Both the position numbers and the translations under genes were made by a program. From the NCBI RefSeq assembly GCF_000419585.1, contig NZ_ATTH01000001.1, positions 270,005 through 334,004 of the forward strand: DNA of 64,000 nucleotides, written 5' to 3'. Below the pieces are notes generated by a model, which did no database searches, was not told where the DNA came from, and worked only from the letters and a program-made list of their open reading frames with translations. Source of the stretch: Salisaeta longa DSM 21114 (GTDB lineage Bacteria > Bacteroidota > Rhodothermia > Rhodothermales > Salinibacteraceae). The first letter of the stretch is position 1, and every line of letters begins with the position of its first letter. This document shows positions 44,728 to 52,877 of this stretch, in pieces.

Positions 44728-47190
44728 ATGGCACAAGAGCAAGAACAAGCCCCTCCTTCCACAACGCCCACGCCCGACGCGTCCGACGTCGAAACAACGG
44801 ACGCTGGTGACGCCCCCGCCGCCGAAGGACAAGAAGCGGAAGCGGCGCACAAGCCCGTGGACACCGATGCGCCGGCCGACGGCGAAGTCGAGACCGAAGC
44901 ATCTGCGACGGACGACGCACCCGCTGCCGAGGCAACCGACGAGACCCCGGCCGACGAAGCAGCAGCCGAAGACGAAGAAGCGCCAGAACCGGCCGAGGTG
45001 AGCCGCCTGATTGAGGAAGCGGTAGAGGAAGCCTCGCACGAGATGCAAATTCCGACCGGCGATGCCGTAACGCCCGACAGTGGCGCGGCTACCGAGGAAC
45101 CCATGTCGATGGCCGCCACCGACCTGGTACGGTCGGAAGAAGCCCAGGGCTTCACCGGCGACATCATGGGGCGTACCGTAACCCTTGAGGAGCTGGAAGC
45201 CGAGGAGCGTAGCCACACCGAAGATCCGGTGTACGAGCAGTTCCGCCAGCTGATTGACCGCACCACCACCGACCTCCGCGAGCTGGAAATCGTGCAAGGG
45301 CGCGTGCTGGAGGTCAACGATGACGATGTCATCATCGACATCGGATACAAGAGCGACGGCATCGTATCGCGTGACGAGTTCGACCGCGAGCTGAAGCGCG
45401 GCGATACCGTTGAGGTGTGGCTGGAGCGCAAGGAAGATCGCAACGGCCAACTCGTGCTCTCGAAGGAGCGCGCCGATCAGGAACGTCGTTGGCAGCGCGT
45501 GGAAGAAGCCTACGAGAACGAAGATGTGCTCGAAGGTACGATTATCCGTCGCATCAAGGGCGGCATGATCGTCGACTTGTTCGAAGGGCTCGAAGCCTTC
45601 CTGCCGGGTTCGCAAATCGATGTGCGCCCCGTGCGCGACTTCGATGCGTACCTCGAGAAGCGCATGGAGTTCAAGATTGTCAAGCTCAACCCGGAGAACG
45701 AGAACATCGTGGTCTCGCACCGCGAGCTCATCCAGGCCGAACTGGAAGAGCAGCGCGAGCAGATCCTCTCCGAGCTCGAAGTGGGGCAGGTGCTGCAAGG
45801 AACCGTCAAAAACATCGTCGACTTTGGCGTCTTTATCGACCTCGGCGGCGTGGATGGCCTCCTGCACATCACCGACCTCTCGTGGGGGCGCGTCTCGCAC
45901 CCGAGCGAGGTGGTAGACCTCGACGAGGAGATCCAGGTGGTAGTGCTCGATTACGAAGAAGAGCGCCAGCGCATTTCGCTGGGGCTGAAGCAGCTGCAGC
46001 CGCACCCGTGGGACAACATCGGGGAGAAGTACGACGAAGGCGAAACGGTGGAGGGCAAAGTGGTCTCCATCACCAACTACGGGGCCTTCGTGGAGCTGGA
46101 GAAAGGCATCGAGGGGCTCGTTCACATCAGCGAGATGTCGTGGACGCGTCACATCAAGCACCCCTCGCAGATGGTCTCGCTTGGCCAGCTCGTGGAGGTG
46201 AAGATCCTCAATATCGACGAGGAGGAGAAGAAGATCTCGCTGGGCATGAAGCAGCTGGAGCCCGACCCGTGGGACGGCATCAGCGATCGGTATCCGGCGG
46301 GCACCGTGCTTACCGGCACCGTGCGCAACATCACCAACTTCGGCGTCTTTGTCGAGATCGAGCCGGGCATCGACGGCCTCGTGCACATCTCGGATCTGTC
46401 GTGGACGAAGAAGGTGCGCCATCCGTCCGATATGGTCAAGAAGGGCCAAGAGATGGATGTGGTGATCCTCAACATCGATGAGGACCGCCGCCGCATCTCG
46501 CTGGGCCACAAGCAGGTGAAGACGAATCCGTGGGACCAGTTCTCCGAGGCGTACGCCGAGGGCAACGACACCACCGGAGAGGTTGTACGCGTGGAAGACA
46601 AGGGCCTCGTGGTCGAGCTTCCCCTCGATGTGGAGGCCTTTGTGCCCGGCAGCGAGCTCAAAAACGGTCCGCGCGACTTCGAGACCTTCTACCGCATCGG
46701 GCAAGAGCTCGAGTTGCGCGTCATTCGCTTCGACAAGGGGCGCAAGGATATCGTCCTCAGCGAAACGGCGAAAGACCGCGAAGAAGAGCAAGCGGAGCGT
46801 CGTCAGGAACGGCACGCCGAGCGTCAAGAGAAGCGCGAACAGAAGCAGGCCGTACGCAGCTATCAGCAATCGCAAAGCAGCAGCGAGTCGACCGGTGGTC
46901 CGACCACGGGCCCGACCACGCTGGGCGAGCTTTCGGGCTTGGCTGACCTCAAAGCCGAGATGGAAGAGGCAGAGCGTCAGACCGATGAAGATACCGACGC
47001 CGCGGGCTTTGACGAGAGCGCTGGCTTCCCGGACAACTTCCCGCATGTGAGCGTGCTGGAAGGTGCCGACATCAACTCGGTGGCTGAGCTCCGTGCGATC
47101 GACGACTTCCAGTCCATTAAGGGCATCGGCGAAGTGTACGCCGGCGAGCTCGAAGATGCACTGGCGGCTATGGACGAAGCGCGCAGCTAA
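44728..47190 (+). CDS. rpsA: 30S ribosomal protein S1 with acidic N-terminal and helix-hairpin-helix-like C-terminal extensions
   Basis: S1 binds mRNA near the ribosome entry. The 820-residue product is much longer than E. coli S1 (557). Residues 1-150 are low-complexity Asp/Glu/Ala. Six S1 domains follow (about 190-680), including the strong repeats GTVKNIVDFGVFIDLGGVDG, GKVVSITNYGAFVELEKGIE and GTVRNITNFGVFVEIEPGID. A charged region and Ser-rich linker come next. The last 45 residues read ELRAIDDFQSIKGIGEVYAG and further, a helix-hairpin-helix-like motif that is not part of classical S1. The cmk neighbour upstream fits ribosomal S1. Confidence 0.93.
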   Translation: MAQEQEQAPPSTTPTPDASDVETTDAGDAPAAEGQEAEAAHKPVDTDAPADGEVETEASATDDAPAAEATDETPADEAAAEDEEAPEPAEVSRLIEEAVEEASHEMQIPTGDAVTPDSGAATEEPMSMAATDLVRSEEAQGFTGDIMGRTVTLEELEAEERSHTEDPVYEQFRQLIDRTTTDLRELEIVQGRVLEVNDDDVIIDIGYKSDGIVSRDEFDRELKRGDTVEVWLERKEDRNGQLVLSKERADQERRWQRVEEAYENEDVLEGTIIRRIKGGMIVDLFEGLEAFLPGSQIDVRPVRDFDAYLEKRMEFKIVKLNPENENIVVSHRELIQAELEEQREQILSELEVGQVLQGTVKNIVDFGVFIDLGGVDGLLHITDLSWGRVSHPSEVVDLDEEIQVVVLDYEEERQRISLGLKQLQPHPWDNIGEKYDEGETVEGKVVSITNYGAFVELEKGIEGLVHISEMSWTRHIKHPSQMVSLGQLVEVKILNIDEEEKKISLGMKQLEPDPWDGISDRYPAGTVLTGTVRNITNFGVFVEIEPGIDGLVHISDLSWTKKVRHPSDMVKKGQEMDVVILNIDEDRRRISLGHKQVKTNPWDQFSEAYAEGNDTTGEVVRVEDKGLVVELPLDVEAFVPGSELKNGPRDFETFYRIGQELELRVIRFDKGRKDIVLSETAKDREEEQAERRQERHAERQEKREQKQAVRSYQQSQSSSESTGGPTTGPTTLGELSGLADLKAEMEEAERQTDEDTDAAGFDESAGFPDNFPHVSVLEGADINSVAELRAIDDFQSIKGIGEVYAGELEDALAAMDEARS

Positions 47191-47224
47191 TCGCGCCTCC
47201 CACATACCGGAGCATTCCGCACAG

Positions 47225-47257
47225 CGGGCGATGGGGCGTAGCCCTGTCGCCCGTTTT
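47225..47257 (+). terminator. Intrinsic terminator of rpsA
   Basis: The outer stem CGGGCGA/TCGCCCG and inner GGGC/GCCC stem are followed by TTTTG, 35 bases after the rpsA stop codon. Confidence 0.8.
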
Positions 47258-47370
47258 GCATGATGCATGGGCGCCAGCCCGACGGCCGACAGCGTGTGAC
47301 GGGAGTTGCAGGTTCCACGCCCGAAACGCCTGTGTTGCTTTCAGTATGGTTGTTTGGTTGCGATTGGCAC

Positions 47371-47545
47371 AACTGCACGCCCAACGCACAAAAAGCAGCA
47401 CGCTTCTTATCATTGCGAGGACTGAGGGGCTGGAGGTCATGCCACTGGTGCGATCTCCATGTACGTGCAATAGCGCCCGATTGCGGAGATTGCCCCCGCG
47501 GGATGACCTAAGGGCCCCCACGCTCACTTCGTTCGCTCGCAATGA
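47371..47545. repeat. Intergenic palindromic repeat element, copy A
   Basis: A 10-bp perfect inverted repeat, TCATTGCGAG at 47410 and CTCGCAATGA at 47536, encloses an inner pair GCGATCTCC at 47450 and GGAGATTGC at 47485. This layout resembles widespread intergenic palindromes that begin GTCATTGCGAG. One 24-bp unit (47426-47449) is also found four times in copy B. Confidence 0.65.
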
Positions 47546-47609
47546 CAAAAGGGCTGAAATGCAAAACGATACGTGAATGGTTCAGATGGCTGTTCGGACG
47601 GGCCTGACC

Positions 47610-47794
47610 AACTGCACGCCCAACGTCAAGAAATGCAGCACGCTTCTTGTCATCGCGAGGAATGAACACACGTGAGTGACGCGGGGGCCGGAGGTCATAC
47701 CCCTGGTGGGGCCGAAGGTCATATCTATGATGGGGCCGGAGGTCATGCTACTAGTGGGGCCGAAGGTCATATCTATGATGCGATCTCCATGTAC
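47610..47794. repeat. Intergenic repeat element, copy B, with expanded 24-bp units
   Basis: Its left part (47610-47664) matches copy A closely, apart from a few substitutions and indels. It ends with the same GCGATCTCCATGTAC at 47780-47794, but the right palindrome arm is missing. Confidence 0.65.
47684..47779. repeat. Four tandem 24-bp repeats
   Basis: Units start at 47684, 47708, 47732 and 47756. Units 2 and 4 are identical, and units 1 and 3 are variants. Each begins GGGGCCG(G/A)AGGTCAT. There are no unique spacers, so it is not a CRISPR array. A multiple of three bases per unit would keep a reading frame open, but no start context is seen. Confidence 0.9.
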
Positions 47795-47899
47795 ACAGAC
47801 AAACGCCGCATCATGGAGACCACTCCACAGCAGAGAAGTCCATTGCCGATGAACGGCGGGTTGCTCCATCCATCGGTCGCTTGCAGAAAAACGAAGGAC

Positions 47900-47928
47900 T
47901 TGCAAAACATAACACTGTTAAGTATGTA
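47900..47928 (+). promoter_or_regulatory. Candidate promoter of the FadE-type gene
   Basis: TTGCAA at 47900 and TATGTA at 47923 are separated by 17 bases. The hexamers match the housekeeping consensus only partly, but the first operator lies exactly in the spacer. Confidence 0.4.
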
Positions 47929-47954
47929 GTAGTGTGTGCTTAACGGTGTTAAGC
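47910..47954. promoter_or_regulatory. Twin operator-like palindromes upstream of the FadE-type gene
   Basis: Both sites share TAAC-N3-GTTA: TAACACTGTTA at 47910-47920 and the longer perfect GCTTAAC-GGT-GTTAAGC at 47938-47954. Their centres are 31 bases apart, about three helical turns, so one protein dimer could bind each on the same face. A TetR-like fatty-acid repressor is a reasonable guess, but the regulator is not in the window. Confidence 0.5.
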
Positions 47955-48027
47955 AGTCGGTCGAGGCGTTGCCGTTGTAAGCCCTTCCAGCTGCGCTGCT
48001 CGTCGAACAAATTGAAGAACAACAGCC

Positions 48028-50640
48028 ATGGATGCTTTAAACCTACTTGCGCCCTATGCCGAGGCGCTCCCCACCTGGGGGCTCGTCGTTAGCGGTCTGG
48101 TCGTGCTCTTTGTGCTGGGCTTTACCGGTGCCCCGCTCATCGTGTGGGCCCTAGCGGGCGCCGCGGCGCTCTCGGGACTGGGCGCGCCGCTGGCCGTCTG
48201 GATTCCCTATCTCGCCCTCGCGGTGCTCTTCAACGTGCCGCCCATCCGCCGCGCCCTCTCGGCCGGCGTCATGAAGGCAATGGAGGCACTGCAATTTCTG
48301 CCGGTCATTTCCGAGACCGAGCAAACCGCCATCGACGCCGGGACGGTATGGATGGACGCGGAGCTCTTTTCCGGAAAGCCCGACTTCAAAAAATCGCTGG
48401 ATCAGCTCTATCCGGAGCTGTCCGACAAGGAGCGCGCGTTTATCGACGGTCCGGTGGAAGAACTCTGCGCGATGGTGGACGACTGGGAGGTGCACCAGCG
48501 CGGTGATTTGCCGCAGGAAGCCTGGGACTTCATGAAGGAAAAGGGCTTCTTCGGTCTTATCATCCCGGAGGCGTTTGGCGGGTTGGGCTTCTCGGCTGAA
48601 GGGCGCAGCGCGGTCGTGCAGAAACTGGGCACGCGCTCGCTGCCGCTCTCCATTTCGGTGATGGTGCCCAACTCGCTGGGGCCGGGCGAACTGCTGCTGC
48701 ACTACGGCACCGATCGTCAGAAAGAGCATTACCTGCCGAAGCTCGCGAGCGGCGAGCTCATTCCGGCGTTTGCACTTACCGAACCGAAGGCCGGCTCGGA
48801 TGCGGGCGCTATGACGTCGCGCGGCGAGGTCTTCAAAGACGAAGACGGCGAGCTGAAGCTCCGCCTGAACTGGAACAAGCGCTACATTTCGCTGGCGGCC
48901 ATCTCGGGCGTGCTGGGGCTCGCATTCAAGCTGCGCGATCCCGAAAATCACCTGGGCAAGGGCGAAGACCTGGGCATCACCTGTGCCTTGGTGCCCACCG
49001 ACACGCCTGGCGTTAAGCTGGGGCGCCGCCACGATCCGCTGGGCATTGCCTTTTATAACTGCCCGACGGAAGGCGAGGACGTGGTGCTTCCCATTGACGC
49101 GATTATCGGCGAAGCAGATGGCGCCGGACGGGGCTGGGCCATGCTCATGGATGCCCTCTCGGCCGGGCGTGGCATCATGCTGCCTGCGCAATCGACGGGC
49201 GGCCTCAAGTACTTCACCCGTGTGGCAGGCGGTCATGCCGCCATCCGGCAGCAATTTGGGCTCAACATCGGCAAGTTTGAAGGCGTCGAGGAGCCACTGG
49301 CGCGCATTGCCGGACAAACGTACATTCTGGACGCGGCCCGCAAGTACACCAACGGTGCCGTAGATAGCGGCGAGAAGCCGTCGGTGGTATCGGCCATTGC
49401 GAAGTACAACTTCACGGAGATCCAGCGTGACGCTGTGAACGATGCGATGGATGTGCTGTCGGGCAACGGCATCTCACGCGGCCCGCGCAACCTGTTGGCC
49501 AATGCCTACATCGGCACGCCCATCAGCATCACGGTGGAGGGCGCGAACATCTTAACGCGCACCATGATGATCTTTGGCCAGGGCGCCATTCGCTGCCATC
49601 CGTACGCGCTCAAGGAAATTGAGGCGCTCATGGACGGCGATGTGAAGGCGTTCGACAAGGCCTTCTGGAGCCACATCGGGCATGTGGTGCGGAACGGATT
49701 CCGGGCCTTTGGACTCAGTCTCAGCCGCGGCACCCTCGCCGGCACCCCCGTAAGCGGTCCACACGCGTCGTACTACCGCAAGCTGGCCTGGGCTTCGGCG
49801 AGCTTCGCGTTCTGGGCCGACATGGCCATGGGCAGCCTGGGCGGCGCCCTGAAGCGGAAGGAGAAGATTACCGGTCGTTTTGCCGATATCCTGTCGTGGA
49901 TGTACCTGGGCATGGCCACGCTGGCGCGCTTCGAAAAAGAAGGACGCAAACCCGAGCAAGAGCCGTTTATGCACTGGGCGATGCAGCACAGCTTGGCCCA
50001 GATCCAGGAGGCGTTCGATGGGCTCTTTGCAAACCTGAAGGTGCCGGGCCTCACGTGGCTCATCCGCGGCATCGTAGCCCCGTGGGCGCGCTTCAACACC
50101 ATCGGCACGCCACCGTCCGATGCGCTCGGCCACGAAATTGCGCAGGCGATTCAGGAAAAGGACGGAGCCCGCGAGTGGCTCACGCGCGACGGGGTGTACA
50201 TCCCTACCGACAAGAACGAAGCCCTTGGCCGCCTGGAGTGGGCCTTTGGCCTCACGCGCGACGCGTACCACATTGCGCAGAAGATCAAGGACGCCGTGCG
50301 CAACAAGCAGCTGCCGAAGAAGCGTCCGGCGGCGTTGCTCGACGAGGCTCTGGCCGAAGGCGTGATCTCGCAGGACGAGTACGATACCGTAAAGGCTGCG
50401 GAGGAAGCGCGCGCCGAGTACATCAAGGTCGACTCGTTCGAGCTGGAAGCGTACCGCACCAACCGCGACATGCCGGGCGATCCTGTGGGCGAGGGCGCGT
50501 TGGCGTCCAGCATCCAAGAGACGCTCGACCGCGACCTTACCGACACGGAGGTGACGCCCGACGACGTGGGCGACGGGGCCCCGGGCGTACGGGGCGACGG
50601 TGCCACGAAGTCGCCTGAGCCGCCGCAAGAAACGGTGTAG
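48028..50640 (+). CDS. fadE: FadE-type long acyl-CoA dehydrogenase
   Basis: It catalyses the first oxidation of fatty acyl-CoA in beta-oxidation with FAD. The 870-residue protein has two or three N-terminal hydrophobic segments (WGLVVSGLVVLFVLGFTG and LAVWIPYLALAVLFNVPP) that anchor it to the membrane, like E. coli FadE. The acyl-CoA dehydrogenase core spans about 110-530, with FFGLIIPEAFGGLGFSAEG, ALTEPKAGSDAGAM and GRGWAMLMDALSAGRG. A DUF1974-type C-terminal half follows (560-800). The last 60 residues are acidic. It has its own promoter-operator region and terminator. Confidence 0.9.
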   Translation: MDALNLLAPYAEALPTWGLVVSGLVVLFVLGFTGAPLIVWALAGAAALSGLGAPLAVWIPYLALAVLFNVPPIRRALSAGVMKAMEALQFLPVISETEQTAIDAGTVWMDAELFSGKPDFKKSLDQLYPELSDKERAFIDGPVEELCAMVDDWEVHQRGDLPQEAWDFMKEKGFFGLIIPEAFGGLGFSAEGRSAVVQKLGTRSLPLSISVMVPNSLGPGELLLHYGTDRQKEHYLPKLASGELIPAFALTEPKAGSDAGAMTSRGEVFKDEDGELKLRLNWNKRYISLAAISGVLGLAFKLRDPENHLGKGEDLGITCALVPTDTPGVKLGRRHDPLGIAFYNCPTEGEDVVLPIDAIIGEADGAGRGWAMLMDALSAGRGIMLPAQSTGGLKYFTRVAGGHAAIRQQFGLNIGKFEGVEEPLARIAGQTYILDAARKYTNGAVDSGEKPSVVSAIAKYNFTEIQRDAVNDAMDVLSGNGISRGPRNLLANAYIGTPISITVEGANILTRTMMIFGQGAIRCHPYALKEIEALMDGDVKAFDKAFWSHIGHVVRNGFRAFGLSLSRGTLAGTPVSGPHASYYRKLAWASASFAFWADMAMGSLGGALKRKEKITGRFADILSWMYLGMATLARFEKEGRKPEQEPFMHWAMQHSLAQIQEAFDGLFANLKVPGLTWLIRGIVAPWARFNTIGTPPSDALGHEIAQAIQEKDGAREWLTRDGVYIPTDKNEALGRLEWAFGLTRDAYHIAQKIKDAVRNKQLPKKRPAALLDEALAEGVISQDEYDTVKAAEEARAEYIKVDSFELEAYRTNRDMPGDPVGEGALASSIQETLDRDLTDTEVTPDDVGDGAPGVRGDGATKSPEPPQETV

Positions 50641-50677
50641 GGACGATCTGCCATAGCGCAATCGTGAATGCTTGTGA

Positions 50678-50709
50678 GGGGCCTAGCCGGGCAACCGGTT
50701 GGGCCCTTT
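50678..50709 (+). terminator. Terminator-like hairpin after fadE
   Basis: GGGGCC pairs with GGGCCCT (one G-T pair) around an inner CCGG/CCGG stem, and TTT follows. It lies between the convergent fadE and rRNA methyltransferase genes. Confidence 0.55.
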
Positions 50710-50726
50710 GGCATGGATGGCGGCGC

Positions 50727-51635
50727 TTACGCGATGCGTTCGAGCAGGGCCACGAAGAACCCGCCGGTGTTGTTGTGGTGGGGCCAGAGGCGCGCCGCGT
50801 GCTGCAGCGAGGCATCGAAGGAGGTGCCGTTCCACTCCGTACAGCCGGGCGCTGTGCGTAGGGCCTCTACCGCAATGGGGCGCAGCGTTGCACGGCCGTC
50901 CCATTGTGTGAGGACGGCATCCACCACCGCTTCGTTTTCCTCGGGAGCATACGTGCAGGTGGAGTACACCACGCGCCCTCCGACGCGGCAGTGCGTGAGG
51001 GCCTTGCTCAGCAGCGCTCGCTGCGTAGCGGCCAGCGCATCGTAGTCGGAATCTGCTGTGGCCATGGGGTGCTTGCGCGAGGTGCCTTCGCACGAACATG
51101 GAGCGTCGACCAGGACGCGGTCGAAGCGCCCGACGTCGTGAGGGAGCTGGGTGCCGTCGTGCTGTGTTACGGCGCAGTTGGCAATGCCCATGCGGTTGAG
51201 GGTGCTGCGCAGCACGTAGAGGCGTCCGCTGCTTCGGTCGTTGGCCACCACGGTGCCGCGGTTGTTCATGTGCACAGCCAGCTGTGCGGTCTTATTCCCG
51301 GGGGCCGCGCACAGGTCGAGGACGCGCTCGCCGAGCTGTGGATCGAGAATGGGCACCGGAAGCAAGGAGGCGGCCTCTTGAATGTGCACGTGCCCTGTCA
51401 CAAACGGCAGCAAGGTGCCGGGGGTGGCATCGGACGCGAGCTGAAAGGCATACGGCAGCCACGGCAGCGGCGTGGGCTGCACCCCCAGGGCGTCCAGATG
51501 GCGGCGTATGCGGCGGGGCGTGGTGCGGAGCGTGTTGGTCCACACCACCTCGGGCAACGGACGCGCGAGCGCCTCGGTAAAAGCCGTCCACCGGTCAATT
51601 AACGGGCGGTAGCGCGCAAAAGGATGAGCAGGCAT
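50727..51635 (-). CDS. RNA cytosine-C5 methyltransferase (RsmB/RsmF/NSUN family)
   Basis: The 302-residue protein has the m5C RNA methyltransferase motifs: SAM site VLDLCAAPGNKTAQLA, motif IV DAPCSCEGTSRK and motif VI YSTCTYAPEENEAVVD with the catalytic Cys. It lacks a separate NusB or PUA RNA-binding domain and is shorter than RsmB, so RsmF-like rRNA or tRNA targets are likely. It is the last gene of a minus-strand group with the unknown membrane protein and SAM hydrolase genes, 36 bases behind the former. Confidence 0.88.
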   Translation of the reverse strand: MPAHPFARYRPLIDRWTAFTEALARPLPEVVWTNTLRTTPRRIRRHLDALGVQPTPLPWLPYAFQLASDATPGTLLPFVTGHVHIQEAASLLPVPILDPQLGERVLDLCAAPGNKTAQLAVHMNNRGTVVANDRSSGRLYVLRSTLNRMGIANCAVTQHDGTQLPHDVGRFDRVLVDAPCSCEGTSRKHPMATADSDYDALAATQRALLSKALTHCRVGGRVVYSTCTYAPEENEAVVDAVLTQWDGRATLRPIAVEALRTAPGCTEWNGTSFDASLQHAARLWPHHNNTGGFFVALLERIA

Positions 51636-51671
51636 GCAGGGAAGAAATGAAACGGAGGGGGAAGCGCACGG

Positions 51672-52874
51672 TCAGGGACGGATGCGATCGCGCCAGCGCG
51701 CCGGTGGGCCGGGCGTTACGGCTACGAAGATGTCGTCGCGCACGCGCCAGGCCAGCGCGCCGCGATCGGTGTAGCGGCGCGTAAAGACGGCCGAGCTATC
51801 TTCGAGCACGACGCGCACTTCGCGCGGTACGGAGGCGCGGTCGGCGAGGGCATCAAAGAGCGCGTAGGAGTACGCATACACCACGAGGCGCATCGTCGTC
51901 GTGGTATCGTTGAGAACAAACGCCGGAACGGGCGTGCTGCCCAGGCGCAAGGTGCCCACGCCGGTGAGCCGCGTTCCGTCAATGCGAGGCATCGACACGC
52001 GCCGTCCAAACGTCGTGCGGATGTAAGCTGCCGCCGCTTCAGGGGAGGGCTGGGGGGCGACGGGGCGCACGGTTTCGGAGCGCCGAACCGACAGTTGCAA
52101 GAGATCGGGAGTGGGCGCGGGCGCAGGCTCCAAAAAGCTCATGAGGGCCCAGGCACTTCCGCCAATGACGAGCAGCGCTGTGACGGCTGCGATGAGGCGC
52201 CGCCACGGCACGAACGCAAGCGCGCTGGTTGAAGATGGGGGCGACGTGGAGGCGTCGCTGTTTGTGGGCGAAGCCTCGGCGGCCGCGTTTGTACCAGCGG
52301 AGGCGACCAGGCTCGCTACGCTGGCGCGGAGTGTGCTGGGCGCCGGGTGGTAGTAGTCCTCGAGGACCGACCGAACAACCGCATACAGCCGGTCGTCCGC
52401 CACCGAGTGGAGGAGGGCATGGGTACCCTGCGGTGTGACGGCCCGGAGCGCGCGCCGCAGGGGCGTCGTTACCGCATCGGGCGGCGCCGTCGCGGAACGC
52501 TGCAGCGCCGCGTGTGCAATGCGCAGGCGCTGCATGGGCATGCAGTGCGCCAGGGCCAGCGGAACGACCGTATGGAGCCAATCGGCAAGGGCGCGATCGG
52601 AGAACGTTTGTGGGGGGGATGCAGCGTCAGTTGGCGCTTCCGGCGCCTGTTCGGGAGCGGACCACGAGGCGTCCGTCGGCGCATCCTCAGACGCGGCGAG
52701 CGTGCGCACGGCGTAGGTGAAGAGCATGGAGCGGTTGGCAGTGGCCGGCTCGTGCTCGTCGCAAAGCGCCTCGTAGATGGCACGCGTGGCCGCTTCGGCT
52801 GCATCGGGGGCGCGAACGGTGCACGCGAGGGCATACACGTCGTCCACAAACTGCGTAAGGGGGGCAGAGGGCAT
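51672..52874 (-). CDS. Single-pass membrane protein of unknown function
   Basis: The 400-residue protein is not recognised. Residues 1-200 are Ala-rich and helical, with a pattern reminiscent of small regulatory or sigma-interacting domains. Residues 205-225 are a polar Ser/Thr linker. Residues about 231-252 form one membrane helix (LIAAVTALLVIGGSAWALMSF). The rest is a beta-rich outer domain with Arg/Thr-rich strands, for example VSMPRIDGTRLTGVGTLRLG. The layout resembles anti-sigma factors with an extracytoplasmic domain, but no zinc motif is seen. It is 3 bases after the SAM hydrolase gene, so cotranscribed. Confidence 0.55.
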   Translation of the reverse strand: MPSAPLTQFVDDVYALACTVRAPDAAEAATRAIYEALCDEHEPATANRSMLFTYAVRTLAASEDAPTDASWSAPEQAPEAPTDAASPPQTFSDRALADWLHTVVPLALAHCMPMQRLRIAHAALQRSATAPPDAVTTPLRRALRAVTPQGTHALLHSVADDRLYAVVRSVLEDYYHPAPSTLRASVASLVASAGTNAAAEASPTNSDASTSPPSSTSALAFVPWRRLIAAVTALLVIGGSAWALMSFLEPAPAPTPDLLQLSVRRSETVRPVAPQPSPEAAAAYIRTTFGRRVSMPRIDGTRLTGVGTLRLGSTPVPAFVLNDTTTTMRLVVYAYSYALFDALADRASVPREVRVVLEDSSAVFTRRYTDRGALAWRVRDDIFVAVTPGPPARWRDRIRP

Positions 52875-52877
52875 AAG

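Larger units (their letters stand above)
47258..47899. other. Intergenic region with no gene, holding repeats
   Basis: About 640 bases between the rpsA terminator and the FadE promoter. No credible coding frame is present. It contains two related repeat blocks, about 240 bases apart at their left ends, and short tandem repeats described separately. Confidence 0.6.

Noticed and set aside
44707-47268. An 853-codon open frame antisense to rpsA
   Set aside because: High-GC genes often leave the opposite strand open. The antisense product has no domain pattern, while the sense strand encodes six clear S1 domains.
47684-47779. Tandem 24-bp repeats considered as a CRISPR array
   Set aside because: Units follow each other without spacers, they vary in sequence, and no cas genes are present.
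47672-47929. Open frame through the 24-bp repeats, which could encode a repetitive Gly/Ala peptide
   Set aside because: The frame exists because 24 is divisible by three. There is no ribosome site or signal peptide, and the sequence is shared with a non-coding repeat copy nearby.
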